This document shows, piece by piece, positions 18,357 through 26,450 of a DNA stretch of 64,000 nucleotides. Each line of letters begins with the position of its first letter. Position 1 is the stretch's first letter. The position numbers and the translations under genes were made by a program. The stretch is from UBA7477 sp045602925. GTDB taxonomy: Bacteria > Bacillota > Clostridia > Oscillospirales > Ruminococcaceae. The stretch lies in contig JAZSCN010000027.1 in the NCBI GenBank assembly GCA_045602925.1, forward strand, positions 1 through 64,000, read 5' to 3'. A model generated the notes under the pieces. The model saw only the letters and a program-made list of their open reading frames with translations. It did no database searches and had not been told where the DNA came from.

Positions 18357-20318
18357 TTATTTTTCTTCTTCGTACTTCTTAAACATACGATAGTACTGCA
18401 CTATATTATACTCATTGAGCTTATCGTAATAGCTACTCTTTTCGCCCTGTCTGAACCACTTCCCGTTCTCGCCCATATAGCCGAACGAGCTTACTGAAGG
18501 TATACTTTCCATAACGGTATCAAGATACTTATGGAATGGGGTTTTTGGCATTTCGCAGACCTCTAGGAGCTTATTTGAGAGGTAGTTAAGGCTTATTTCT
18601 ACGTTATCGCTTTCCTCTATATCGTAGTTTGCCCATATTAAGAATGGTGTTTTGTGGATATTGGCGTTTTGCTCTGTCGAGAGATTTCCGAGCGAACCAC
18701 CCAAAAGCTCCTCTGAGAAGCTTTCGATATGCGGGTAATGGTCGCCGAAGAAAACGACAACGACATCCTCATCGACATTTTCGAAATATTCTATAAGCTC
18801 CTTAAGTGCCTTGTCGGTTTCATAGACATAAGAGAGATAAGCCTGTGCTGTTTCGTCCTCGATATCTTGGAGCTTGATAGCAGGGTCCTCAGGAATCTGA
18901 TATGCTGCGTGATTTTGCATTGTTGTCATAAAGAGGAACATTGGGTTATCCGGCGATTTCTTGGTATTATAATAGCGTATTACATCTCTGAAAAGTGTAA
19001 CATCGGAGACTCTTCCGTTTATATACACAGGGTTCATATAGCCCAAATCGTTTTGGTAATACTGCTTTTCGAAGCCGAAAAACTCGTACGCTTTTCCGAG
19101 ATTCCAGAGTGTTTTTGAGCATCCTGCCATAGATACTGTTTCATAGCCATACGAATCGAAATAGCTGACGAGTGAATCCTGCTTGGTCTTTACATACTGT
19201 GTGTATGCGGCAGAGCCCATTGGGAAGAAGCCCATAGTATTGCCTGTCAAGAATTCAAACTCCGAGTTGCAGGAATATCCACCGTAGGCAGAAACTGTTA
19301 CATAGCCCTTTACGGCATTTTCGGTAAGGCTATTGTAAAACGGCATATAATCTTTGTCTGTTTCAAACTCACCGAGCTTTGCAAAGTTGGCAAATGATTC
19401 ATCCATAACAGCTATAACTGTCGGGGTTCTCTCCGGCTCCTCGCTGTCGCCCTCGAACCTTGAGAGAATCTCGATTGCCTTATCATCCGAATATCCGTCA
19501 GGCTCCGGGTCGCCGGAATTTACAACATCGAGGAAGAACAAGAACACATTACCGGTATCCTGATACGAGGTGAAATCCTCATTGCCGGAAAAGTTGAACT
19601 TGATAATTCTGTTCTCTACGCCGAAGTCGAAAATTCTCGTTGAAAATACACATATCAGGATGCCGACTACGAGCGCCGTGCTTCCGCTTATTATTCTAGT
19701 CTTAGCCTTAATCGGCTTAAGCTTTGTTATCCAGATTATACAGCAAGCTGCTGCGAGGTTTACGATTGCAAGAGCTATAATGAGTGGGCCGTAGCCTGCC
19801 GAGGCAGAATAATCGGAGGAAATCTCCATAGCCGAGGCAACATTGTTTATATCCGAAGCTCTGATAGGTGCACCTCTGAATGCGAACACGAAATACTGCA
19901 GCACTCCAAAAAACTCAAAAATCACGGTAAGCACGGTATAGCAGACCTTTGGATTCTTAAATACAGCTGATGCTATAAAATAGAATACGAATATAAACAG
20001 TGGAGCGAGAATCGAATACAGCACGCTATCCTTCAGGAAGTATGCGCCTGTGCAGGTTTCGGTAAAAAGATATGCGTTTATCGAAAGCGTGAGCGACAGC
20101 CAAAGCGAATTGGTTGTCGGGCGATGCTTCTTTATTATACTGAACACGACTGCACCGAGTGACAGCGCTGCTACCAGGCAGACTACCACCAGAGTAGCGA
20201 TAAGTGAGTCTTGCGACTTTATATAATCCATACCATAGTATCCGACAAAGCCGACGCCTAGATTTATCATCATAAATATAAGCGTTGTAGGAAGCAGGTA
20301 TCCCAGAATTGTTTTCAT
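18357..20318 (-). CDS. ltaS: LTA synthase family protein (phosphoglycerol transferase)
   Basis: A polytopic membrane protein with an extracellular sulfatase-fold domain, resembling lipoteichoic-acid synthase, which polymerises glycerol phosphate from phosphatidylglycerol. The N-terminal five or so helices (about residues 5-235) precede the catalytic domain beginning PTVIAVMDESFANF. The block GGYSCNSEFEFLTG aligns with GGGTxNxEFEFLTG of LtaS; the residue in the nucleophile threonine position is Ser (about 349). FFGDHYPH near the C-terminus supplies metal ligands. It is single-gene, with its own promoter and terminator. The exact polymer made cannot be told from sequence. Confidence 0.85.
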   Translation of the reverse strand: MKTILGYLLPTTLIFMMINLGVGFVGYYGMDYIKSQDSLIATLVVVCLVAALSLGAVVFSIIKKHRPTTNSLWLSLTLSINAYLFTETCTGAYFLKDSVLYSILAPLFIFVFYFIASAVFKNPKVCYTVLTVIFEFFGVLQYFVFAFRGAPIRASDINNVASAMEISSDYSASAGYGPLIIALAIVNLAAACCIIWITKLKPIKAKTRIISGSTALVVGILICVFSTRIFDFGVENRIIKFNFSGNEDFTSYQDTGNVFLFFLDVVNSGDPEPDGYSDDKAIEILSRFEGDSEEPERTPTVIAVMDESFANFAKLGEFETDKDYMPFYNSLTENAVKGYVTVSAYGGYSCNSEFEFLTGNTMGFFPMGSAAYTQYVKTKQDSLVSYFDSYGYETVSMAGCSKTLWNLGKAYEFFGFEKQYYQNDLGYMNPVYINGRVSDVTLFRDVIRYYNTKKSPDNPMFLFMTTMQNHAAYQIPEDPAIKLQDIEDETAQAYLSYVYETDKALKELIEYFENVDEDVVVVFFGDHYPHIESFSEELLGGSLGNLSTEQNANIHKTPFLIWANYDIEESDNVEISLNYLSNKLLEVCEMPKTPFHKYLDTVMESIPSVSSFGYMGENGKWFRQGEKSSYYDKLNEYNIVQYYRMFKKYEEEK

Positions 20319-20372
20319 TAGATTATTCCTCTCGATAGATTTTCTGATATTTCATCAGCACACTCGATTATG

Positions 20373-20401
20373 ATTATACCCCAAAAAAGCTGTTACGTCA
20401 A
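20373..20401 (-). promoter_or_regulatory. Promoter of the LTA-synthase gene
   Basis: Minus-strand TTGACG (20396-20401), 17-base spacer and a perfect TATAAT (20373-20378), about 55 bases ahead of the start codon. Confidence 0.75.
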
Positions 20402-20450
20402 CGCTGTCGAAAAATAAATAAAAAAAATTATAAAAATTTTCTTGCAGCTG

Positions 20451-20479
20451 TTGACAAAAGTAATAAAAAACGTTATTAT
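20451..20479 (+). promoter_or_regulatory. Promoter of the small lipoprotein gene
   Basis: TTGACA (20451-20456), 17-base spacer and TATTAT (20474-20479), about 50 bases ahead of the lipoprotein start. It is divergent from the LTA-synthase promoter. Confidence 0.7.
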
Positions 20480-20530
20480 ATTATTAGTTTTTTATTTGTA
20501 TTAACGATTTTGAAAGGGGTGCTTTGTTTT

Positions 20531-21160
20531 ATGAAGAGATTTTTCTCGGTATTTCTTTGCTGTGTACTAGCTGTTAGTTCACTTGCTGCCTGTGGTAATG
20601 ACGCCGAAGAAAGCAGTCCATCCTCTGTCAAGAGAGACAACAGCATTCCGTTCAATGAAATGATGGAAACCGGTGTATATATGATGGATGATAGTGAGAG
20701 CTACTTCCTTGACGGAGATTTTGACAGCCAGAGTGTTGCTACTATTTGCTCCTTCACATATAGCGAGTGGCTTGAGATTGGGCTGACCGGTCAGTACGCA
20801 TTCGCTGTAGATGTTCTTAATATGTGGATGTACTACGGTGATGATGCAAGCATAAGAGTCTTCCCGAGCGAGCTTGTTGATGCTATATCGCTGGACTTTT
20901 CACAAAACTACGATAGCCACCCGGAAAGAATAGTTCTTCAGGCTATAAACGACTATGCAAAGCCTGTTAACCCTGATGCATACTACACCATTCTCAACGT
21001 ACAAAAGCCGGTCGTTACGACAACTACTACAAGCCTTGAGCCTGCAGATGTTCCTGAGGCAGCTATGGAACCGATTGAAGATATCCCGGAGGCAGTTTCA
21101 GCACCTGAGGCAGTTATGGAACCGATTGAAGAAATCACTGACGAGGCTATTGACGCATAA
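20531..21160 (+). CDS. Predicted lipoprotein of unknown function
   Basis: I do not recognise the family. The ATG at 20531 follows GAAAGGGG by 11 bases and starts a classic lipoprotein signal with lipobox SLAAC (mature Cys about residue 20). The 209-residue product has a globular middle of about 140 residues with no known motif and a Thr-rich segment (VVTTTTTS). Two near-identical acidic repeats of EAxMEPIEDIPEA/EAVMEPIEEITDEA type, probably a wall-spanning spacer, end it. It has its own promoter and a strong terminator. Confidence 0.82.
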   Translation: MKRFFSVFLCCVLAVSSLAACGNDAEESSPSSVKRDNSIPFNEMMETGVYMMDDSESYFLDGDFDSQSVATICSFTYSEWLEIGLTGQYAFAVDVLNMWMYYGDDASIRVFPSELVDAISLDFSQNYDSHPERIVLQAINDYAKPVNPDAYYTILNVQKPVVTTTTTSLEPADVPEAAMEPIEDIPEAVSAPEAVMEPIEEITDEAIDA

Positions 21161-21166
21161 GCTTTT

Positions 21167-21196
21167 AAGTCCCTGACAAAATCAGGGACTTTTTTA
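21167..21196 (+). terminator. Terminator of the lipoprotein gene
   Basis: AAGTCCCTGA and its complement TCAGGGACTT form a stem with a short loop, followed by a run of T; it begins six bases after the stop codon. Confidence 0.92.
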
Positions 21197-21236
21197 ATGT
21201 GAATTGTTAACTTTTTATGCAAATAACGTTTTCGTA

Positions 21237-21265
21237 TTGACTAATGCTTAAAAAAATTGTATAAT
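21237..21265 (+). promoter_or_regulatory. Promoter of the flavodoxin-fold gene
   Basis: TTGACT (21237-21242), 17-base spacer and a perfect TATAAT (21260-21265). Confidence 0.78.
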
Positions 21266-21300
21266 TCTTATAAGAAGTTATTACATAGGAGGCTAACATA

Positions 21301-21897
21301 ATGAACGTACTTGTAGTATATTGTCATCCATCAAAAAAGAGCTTTACTGCAAAGCTTAAGAATGCATTTCTTGAAGGTCTTGAAAAGGCCGGTCACGATT
21401 ATGAAATCTCTGACCTTTACGATATGAACTTCGATTCAACAATGTCTGAGAGCGAATATCTCTTTGACAGCATGGAAGCAGTTCCTGAAGAACGCCTTTG
21501 TGGAGATGTTGCTAAGGAACAGGTTAAGATTCAGGGCAGTGATGCTGTTGTATTCATATTCCCTGTATTCTGGTCAGCTTCACCTGCTATGCTCGTTGGC
21601 TGGTTCCAGAGAGTTATGACAAAGGATTTTGCTTATGGCGAAAATCCAAAGATTCCATCACTTGATAAGGCTGCATGCCTTGTAAGTCTTGCTGAAGATA
21701 TGGACACTCAGCAGGGCAAGGCTCACATCGAGGCTATGAAGGCTACAATGCTCGGCTCTAAGATTTTTGTGAACGCTAAGCAGAGCAGCATCGACGTATT
21801 CGACAAGCTTTCTCCTGAGCTCTTATCTGCACAGGACAGAGAAAAGCTTATGGATGAATACTTAAAGAAGGCTTTTGAGCTCGGTGCAAGCTTCTAA
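21301..21897 (+). CDS. NAD(P)H oxidoreductase, flavodoxin-like fold
   Basis: A 198-residue member of the Flavodoxin_2 / NQO-like family: FMN- or FAD-dependent NAD(P)H:quinone-type oxidoreductases such as KefF and MdaB. The start MNVLVVYCHPSKKSFTAKL matches the family's phosphate-binding opening (HPxxxSF). The block VFIFPVFWSASPAMLVGWFQRV matches its conserved substrate and dimer region (FPxxWxxxPAxLKGWxDRV). GGAGG lies eight bases ahead of the ATG. It stands alone between a promoter and a terminator; the physiological electron acceptor cannot be inferred. Confidence 0.88.
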   Translation: MNVLVVYCHPSKKSFTAKLKNAFLEGLEKAGHDYEISDLYDMNFDSTMSESEYLFDSMEAVPEERLCGDVAKEQVKIQGSDAVVFIFPVFWSASPAMLVGWFQRVMTKDFAYGENPKIPSLDKAACLVSLAEDMDTQQGKAHIEAMKATMLGSKIFVNAKQSSIDVFDKLSPELLSAQDREKLMDEYLKKAFELGASF

Positions 21898-21910
21898 AAA
21901 AGGCTAAAAT

Positions 21911-21947
21911 AATATCCGTACTTCAAATGAGGTACGGATATTTTTAT
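21911..21947 (+). terminator. Terminator of the flavodoxin-fold gene
   Basis: AATATCCGTAC and GTACGGATATT form an 11-bp stem followed by TTTTATT. A second small hairpin, ACAGACG/CGTCTGT at 22002-22018, precedes another T run at 22025-22032. It may act as backup in this direction or belong to the 3' end of the converging mntR transcript. Confidence 0.85.
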
Positions 21948-22047
21948 TGCTATTTTTCGATATGAGGCAAACCGACAAGCTATCGGTGCGCCCGATAATA
22001 CGCCACAGACGGCTCGTCTGTACGGATTTTTTTATTATTCGATATTT

Positions 22048-22410
22048 TTACAGCTCTAAAAAATTCTTAAGGGCTTTAAATGTCTTATCGCTGATAACGT
22101 GTTCCATCTTGCATGCGTCCTCAGAGGCGGTTTCTTTATCGACGCCGATTTTTTGTAAAAAGCTAGTCAGCACGTTATGTCTTTCATATATCTTCTCGGC
22201 AAGTTCCTTGCCTGCATCGGTAAGTGTGATATATCCGTTCTTATCGACGAGAATATATCCACCACTTTTGAGTATTCCGACAGCTCTACTTACACTTGGC
22301 TTAGAATAACCCATATATTCTACTATGTCTATTGAACGCACGTCGCCTGTTTTTTTAGAAAGGATAAGTATAGTTTCGAGATACATTTCTCCCGATTCCT
22401 GAAGATGCAT
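22048..22410 (-). CDS. mntR: DtxR/MntR-family metalloregulator
   Basis: A 120-residue iron/manganese-dependent repressor of the short type, lacking the C-terminal SH3-like domain. The N-terminal winged helix includes YMGYSKPSVSRAVGILKSGGYI (recognition helix). The metal-binding dimerisation domain shows the expected HNVLTSFL and EDACKMEHVI blocks. It follows the Mn exporter gene mntP by about 66 bases and probably shares its Mn-riboswitch-controlled transcript. It could repress manganese uptake genes elsewhere; iron specificity (IdeR-like) is the alternative. Confidence 0.85.
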   Translation of the reverse strand: MHLQESGEMYLETILILSKKTGDVRSIDIVEYMGYSKPSVSRAVGILKSGGYILVDKNGYITLTDAGKELAEKIYERHNVLTSFLQKIGVDKETASEDACKMEHVISDKTFKALKNFLEL

Positions 22411-22476
22411 ATTGTCGCCTCCCTCAATAAAACTACTATAAGGATACCATAAAAGCTTAGAATTTGCAAGTACCTT

Positions 22477-23040
22477 TTAAAACCACAAGCCGTAGTGCTC
22501 AAGCACTATTTTTATGCCAAGGCATATGAGCACAATTCCACCTGCTATCTGGGCACTTTTGTTATACCTTGTTCCAAAGATGCTACCAACCTTGACACCA
22601 AGAGCAGAAAGCAGAAAGGTTACGACTCCTATAAAGCACACTGCGGCGAGGATGTTAACCTCGACCATAGCAAACGACACACCGACGGCGAGGGCATCTA
22701 TACTTGTTGCGACAGCCAGCACAAGCATACTCTTAAACGAAAGCGAGGCGTCGGCATCCTCCTCATCGCCACTTACGGCTTCTCTAATCATATTGATACC
22801 GATAATTAACAGCAGAGAGAAGGCTATCCAATGGGCAACCGAATTTACTACCCCTGCAAATGCTGAGCCTAAGAGATAACCGATTGCCGGCATAAGACCC
22901 TGGAAGAAGCCGAACCAGCCACCGACTATTGCCATTTTCTTAAGGCTGATTTTCTTCATTGAAAGGCCCTTACATACGGCTACTGCAAACGCATCCATAG
23001 AAAGCACTACTGCCATTATAAAAAGCTCTACTATGCCCAA
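22477..23040 (-). CDS. mntP: Manganese efflux pump MntP
   Basis: A 187-residue, six-helix membrane protein of the MntP (formerly DUF204) family of Mn(II) exporters. Two repeat halves each carry the conserved acidic motif: AVVLSMDAFAVAVCKG near the N-terminus and AVATSIDALAVGVSFA at about 108-123; the Asp residues are the likely Mn ligands. The linker between halves is acidic (SGDEEDADAS). Expression is very likely set by the manganese riboswitch upstream. Full length. Confidence 0.94.
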   Translation of the reverse strand: MGIVELFIMAVVLSMDAFAVAVCKGLSMKKISLKKMAIVGGWFGFFQGLMPAIGYLLGSAFAGVVNSVAHWIAFSLLLIIGINMIREAVSGDEEDADASLSFKSMLVLAVATSIDALAVGVSFAMVEVNILAAVCFIGVVTFLLSALGVKVGSIFGTRYNKSAQIAGGIVLICLGIKIVLEHYGLWF

Positions 23041-23107
23041 TTGTCACAACTCCTTCTAACAAGCATACTGACGCTCGTCGGTTTTCCTCGTTTCAAAAAA
23101 ACACAAA

Positions 23108-23143
23108 CAAAAAATCCATACACAGTATAATACTGAGCACGGA
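23108..23143 (-). terminator. Riboswitch-controlled terminator before mntP
   Basis: On the minus strand a hairpin beginning TCCGTGC and closing with TATGGA is followed by TTTTTTG. The sequence CAGTATTAT occurs both in the terminator stem and in the preceding aptamer side (near 23170), so alternative pairing is plausible. Confidence 0.65.
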
Positions 23144-23275
23144 CGTAATTTAGACCCACCACGCCCGATAATACTGTACCGTGCGTGAGTCTCGTTAATT
23201 AAGATAAACCAGACAGCCCAAGGCTATCAGTGTGTTGACTTATCGCAGTTATTACTGCCAACTACTCCCTCACAT
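23144..23275 (-). promoter_or_regulatory. Manganese riboswitch (yybP-ykoY type) upstream of mntP
   Basis: On the minus strand the leader of mntP opens with GAGGGAGTAG (23264-23273) and later carries TTAACGAGACTCACGCAC (about 23181-23198). These match the two conserved internal-loop sequences of the yybP-ykoY Mn2+ aptamer (GGGGAGUAG and CAACGAGACC). These riboswitches are well known upstream of mntP. A terminator lies between aptamer and gene, so Mn binding would favour read-through. I could not fold it, so the exact boundaries are approximate. Confidence 0.8.
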
Positions 23276-23282
23276 TATTTAC

Positions 23283-23311
23283 ATTCTATCACAGCTTTTT
23301 CATATTGTCAA
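23283..23311 (-). promoter_or_regulatory. Promoter of the mntP-mntR transcript
   Basis: Minus-strand TTGACA (23306-23311), 17-base spacer and TAGAAT (23283-23288), placing the start of transcription just before the Mn aptamer. Confidence 0.75.
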
Positions 23312-23396
23312 GAAGCGTCACAGACTTTATATGTATAATTTCTCTCAGAAAGCAAATAATAGCTAAAAATGAAAAGGAGCTGTGCGATTTAAGGCT

Positions 23397-24749
23397 ATGA
23401 AATTACCTATGTCAAAAAGAGCGAGGATAAGGCTTATACTGTTCTTATCCGTAGCTATTGTTCTTCTCTTAATCAAAAACATTATTCTTATGCGTGAAAG
23501 CGCTGATGCTGACTTGTTCTATGAATCGACTTATTTACGGGCTGTTGAAGACCTTTCACAATCGGCAGAAAATATCACAAACACCCTCTCGAAGGAGCTT
23601 TGTGCAGGTAGCTCGCAGATGCAATCTAAGCTTTCTGCAAAGCTTTTGTCGGATGCGGCGACGGCGAAGGCTTCGCTTTCACAGCTTCCTATATCCGAGC
23701 TATCGCTTTCTAACACAAACAAGTTTCTGTCACAGGTTGGCAACTACGCTGTTTATCTATCCGAAAAATCAGCAGACGGTGAGGAGCTAACCGAAGAGGA
23801 ATACCAGAACCTAAGCCTGCTATACGAATATTCAGCGAGGCTATCGGAAAACATGTGGACGATTGAGCAGATGCTCAGTGCAGGAAAAATCTCTCCACAA
23901 GAGGTCATTCTGTCGCTACAGCAGGCAGACCTTTCGAACTCGGATGTTCCGTCAATAACTGACGGCTTCTTAGAATTTGAGGAGGGCTTTGAGGATTACC
24001 CTACACTAATCTATGACGGGCCGTTCTCTGACCATCTTCTAAACAGTATTCCGAAGCTTCTTATAAATCAAGAAGAAATCTCTGAGGGTGGAGCTAAGGC
24101 TATAGCGGCGAGGTCGCTTGGCGTTACGGTTGACGCACTAAAGCGCTTACCTGACGAGGAGGGCAACATGCCGTCGTATTACTTCTCGTCTAAGGATGCA
24201 AGCGTTTGCATAACAAAGCGTGGCGGGCTTATTGCGTATATGCTAAAGAGTCGTAATCCGTCGAGCTCTGACATCACGCCAAGGGATGCTATTGCTCAGG
24301 CTGACAAGTATCTTAGCAGGCTTGAAATAGAGAATATGGCTGTGACCTACTATGAAACACTGGGTAATGTTTGCACTATAAATTACGCATACAGCCAAGA
24401 TGGAGTAATCATATACAGCGACCTTATAAAAATCAAGGTTGCGCTTGATAACGGAGAGGTCTTAGGCTTTGATGCGAGGGGCTTTATATCGAGTCATCAC
24501 GAGAGGAAGCTTTCTTCCCCAAAGCTTACAAAGGTGCAAGCTAAGAAGAACGTATCAAGTCATCTTACTATTGAAAACACACGACTTGCGATAATTCCAC
24601 TCAAGGACACTACCGAGGGGTACTGCTATGAATTTAAATGCAAGAACTCTGACGGCAGGCATGTTTTAGTTTATATAGATTGTATGACGGGCAAGGAGCT
24701 GGAAATTCTGATGCTATATGAATCCGAGGGTGGAGTACTTGCAATGTAA
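23397..24749 (+). CDS. ypeB: YpeB-like germination protein
   Basis: A 450-residue protein resembling YpeB, the inner-membrane/spore partner that protects and localises the cortex-lytic enzyme SleB in Bacillus. It has one N-terminal membrane helix (about residues 13-30), a helical domain to about 190, and a C-terminal region with repeated PepSY-type modules (GAKAIAARSLGVTVDALKRL, then DAIAQADKYL, then KVQAKKNVSSHLT). No sleB is nearby. Start choice is uncertain: AAGGAG lies two bases before a GTG at 23382 and 17 bases before the ATG at 23397. It appears co-transcribed with rubrerythrin. Confidence 0.78.
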   Translation: MKLPMSKRARIRLILFLSVAIVLLLIKNIILMRESADADLFYESTYLRAVEDLSQSAENITNTLSKELCAGSSQMQSKLSAKLLSDAATAKASLSQLPISELSLSNTNKFLSQVGNYAVYLSEKSADGEELTEEEYQNLSLLYEYSARLSENMWTIEQMLSAGKISPQEVILSLQQADLSNSDVPSITDGFLEFEEGFEDYPTLIYDGPFSDHLLNSIPKLLINQEEISEGGAKAIAARSLGVTVDALKRLPDEEGNMPSYYFSSKDASVCITKRGGLIAYMLKSRNPSSSDITPRDAIAQADKYLSRLEIENMAVTYYETLGNVCTINYAYSQDGVIIYSDLIKIKVALDNGEVLGFDARGFISSHHERKLSSPKLTKVQAKKNVSSHLTIENTRLAIIPLKDTTEGYCYEFKCKNSDGRHVLVYIDCMTGKELEILMLYESEGGVLAM

Positions 24750-24765
24750 ATAAAGGAGAAAAACT

Positions 24766-25362
24766 ATGAATACTATTTTTCAAAAAAGCAAGACGAGAGA
24801 AAATCTTATGAGGGCGTTTGCGGGAGAATGTCAGGCGAGGACACGCTATGATATGGCTTCATCACAGCTTGAGCAAAAGCTATATGTTGTAAGCGCACTT
24901 TTTAAGTTCACGGCAAATCAAGAGAAGGAGCACGCAGAAATTTTCTGGAATCACCTATCCCCTTGTGCGACAGAAAACGTAGCGATTGAGGGTAGCTATC
25001 CTATTGATATTTCTACCGAGGCAATAAAGCTTCTCAGGATGGCAGCTCACAATGAAAACGAGGAGCACGACGCTATTTATATGGCTTTTGAAAAGGATGC
25101 TCGTGAGGAAGGCTTTTCAAAGATTGCGCAGGATTTTCAGAACATTGCAAAAATCGAAAAGACGCACGCTAAGAAGTTCGAATACTTTGCTACACTTTTA
25201 GAAAATGGCGAGCTATTCGTATCAGACGTTATGACAAAGTGGATGTGCCTAAACTGTGGCTATGTTTTAGAGAGCAGAGAGGCACCGTCGGTTTGTCCTG
25301 TTTGCAGTCATGACAAGGGGTACTTTATAAGGCTTGAGCTTTCGCCTTGGTGTAAGGCATAA
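24766..25362 (+). CDS. rbr: Rubrerythrin
   Basis: A 198-residue non-haem di-iron peroxidase that reduces hydrogen peroxide in anaerobes. The four-helix domain carries the iron-ligand motifs (FAGECQARTRY near residue 18, EKEHAEIFW, HNENEEHDAIY, and EKTHAKKFEYF). A C-terminal rubredoxin-like domain has two Cys pairs (CLNCGY and CPVCSH). AAAGGAG is well placed before the ATG. It follows ypeB by 16 bases, suggesting an operon and possibly oxidative protection linked to sporulation or dormancy (inference). Confidence 0.96.
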   Translation: MNTIFQKSKTRENLMRAFAGECQARTRYDMASSQLEQKLYVVSALFKFTANQEKEHAEIFWNHLSPCATENVAIEGSYPIDISTEAIKLLRMAAHNENEEHDAIYMAFEKDAREEGFSKIAQDFQNIAKIEKTHAKKFEYFATLLENGELFVSDVMTKWMCLNCGYVLESREAPSVCPVCSHDKGYFIRLELSPWCKA

Positions 25363-25364
25363 AA

Positions 25365-25402
25365 AAATGAGCATCGGGTAATACTACTCGATGCTCATTA
25401 TT
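25365..25402. terminator. Bidirectional terminator after rubrerythrin
   Basis: The stem AATGAGCATCG with CGATGCTCATT is flanked by an A run at 25361-25367 and by ATTATT on the other side. It serves rubrerythrin and the converging zinc-ribbon gene. Confidence 0.85.
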
Positions 25403-25412
25403 ATGTTTAAAC

Positions 25413-26360
25413 TTATCTTCTAGCTCCGCAATTGTTACAGAACTTAGCGTTGCCTGCAAGCTGCTGACCACAGTTTGCGCAGAACACTGTCTGTGGAACT
25501 GCTTCTTCGATTACAGGTTCAACTACAGCTTCCTGAACTTCTTCTACAACAGGAGCCTGCTGCTCGAATACGGATACTGTTTCTTCTACGGATTCTTCTA
25601 CAGCTTCAAGCTCTCCGAAAACGCTTGCGTTTTCTTCAACTACCGGCTGTACAGGCTCTGCAGCCTGCTGATACTCAGGTGTTGCTACGACATCCTGCAT
25701 CTGAGGAGCTTCATTTACAGCGTCTGAAACAAATGAACCGCCTACTGCCACGCCTGCTATACCAGGCATTATAGGGTTTGAAGCGTCTAAGGTTACATTC
25801 TTAGTCTTTGCAGGCTTACTAGCTACCTCTACCTTATTCTGCTCTGCAGCGATTCTGCAAAGAATGATAAGGCCGGCTATAACAAGAAGCAATACTACTA
25901 AAACAGGGAGTGCGTACATTGCAAGGCTATAGATTGTTCTGAAAACTATGCCGTCGTTATCTGATGAGAGGCCATCCTTCATATCAGAGCTAAAGAAGTT
26001 AATGAGGTATACTGCAGGCTCGATAAGGCAAGCTGCTGATACGCCCATAAGCATAATTGCCTGGCCGCTGACTACAGTCTTCTTCTTTCCTGAAGAAGCA
26101 AAAATCACAACAGCGATAAGTGCGATTATTGTAACGATAAACGCCTTTTCTGCGAACATACTGATAACTCTAACGTCATTTCTGTTCATCTCGAAATATC
26201 CGATTACGCTATTGACAAACACCTTTTCAGAATCAGCGTCAAATGCGGTATTGTAGATAAATCTAAAGATGTACTCCTGGAAGGATGCTACAAGTCCGAG
26301 TACGAGTGCGATAATACTCAGTACGACCGGTGCTCCTCCACCATGTGTCATTTTCTTCAT
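25413..26360 (-). CDS. Zinc-ribbon membrane protein of unknown function
   Basis: A 315-residue protein with four membrane segments in its first 175 residues (for example APVVLSIIALVLGLVASF and FIVTIIALIAVVIFAS), then a long Val/Glu/Pro-rich acidic linker. It ends with a C-terminal zinc ribbon of two CxxC motifs (FCANCGQQ and FCNNCGARR). Many Firmicutes carry such tail-ribbon membrane proteins without a known function. It has its own promoter and shares a terminator with rubrerythrin. Confidence 0.8.
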   Translation of the reverse strand: MKKMTHGGGAPVVLSIIALVLGLVASFQEYIFRFIYNTAFDADSEKVFVNSVIGYFEMNRNDVRVISMFAEKAFIVTIIALIAVVIFASSGKKKTVVSGQAIMLMGVSAACLIEPAVYLINFFSSDMKDGLSSDNDGIVFRTIYSLAMYALPVLVVLLLVIAGLIILCRIAAEQNKVEVASKPAKTKNVTLDASNPIMPGIAGVAVGGSFVSDAVNEAPQMQDVVATPEYQQAAEPVQPVVEENASVFGELEAVEESVEETVSVFEQQAPVVEEVQEAVVEPVIEEAVPQTVFCANCGQQLAGNAKFCNNCGARR

Positions 26361-26396
26361 AGGTCAAAACCTCCTAATGTTACTTTTCATAATAAT

Positions 26397-26425
26397 ATAA
26401 TAACGCAACTTTTTTAAAATGTCAA
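26397..26425 (-). promoter_or_regulatory. Promoter of the zinc-ribbon membrane protein
   Basis: Minus-strand TTGACA (26420-26425), 17-base spacer and TATTAT (26397-26402), just ahead of a strong AGGAGG before the start codon. Confidence 0.75.
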
Positions 26426-26450
26426 CGAAATTTTATTGCCTTTTATGAGC

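Noticed and set aside
21975..22018. Possible small RNA or repeat element between the flavodoxin gene and mntR (ACCGACAAGC..., ACAGACG/CGTCTGT)
   Set aside because: The hairpins are short and the gap lies between converging genes, where terminators are expected; there is not enough for a separate feature.
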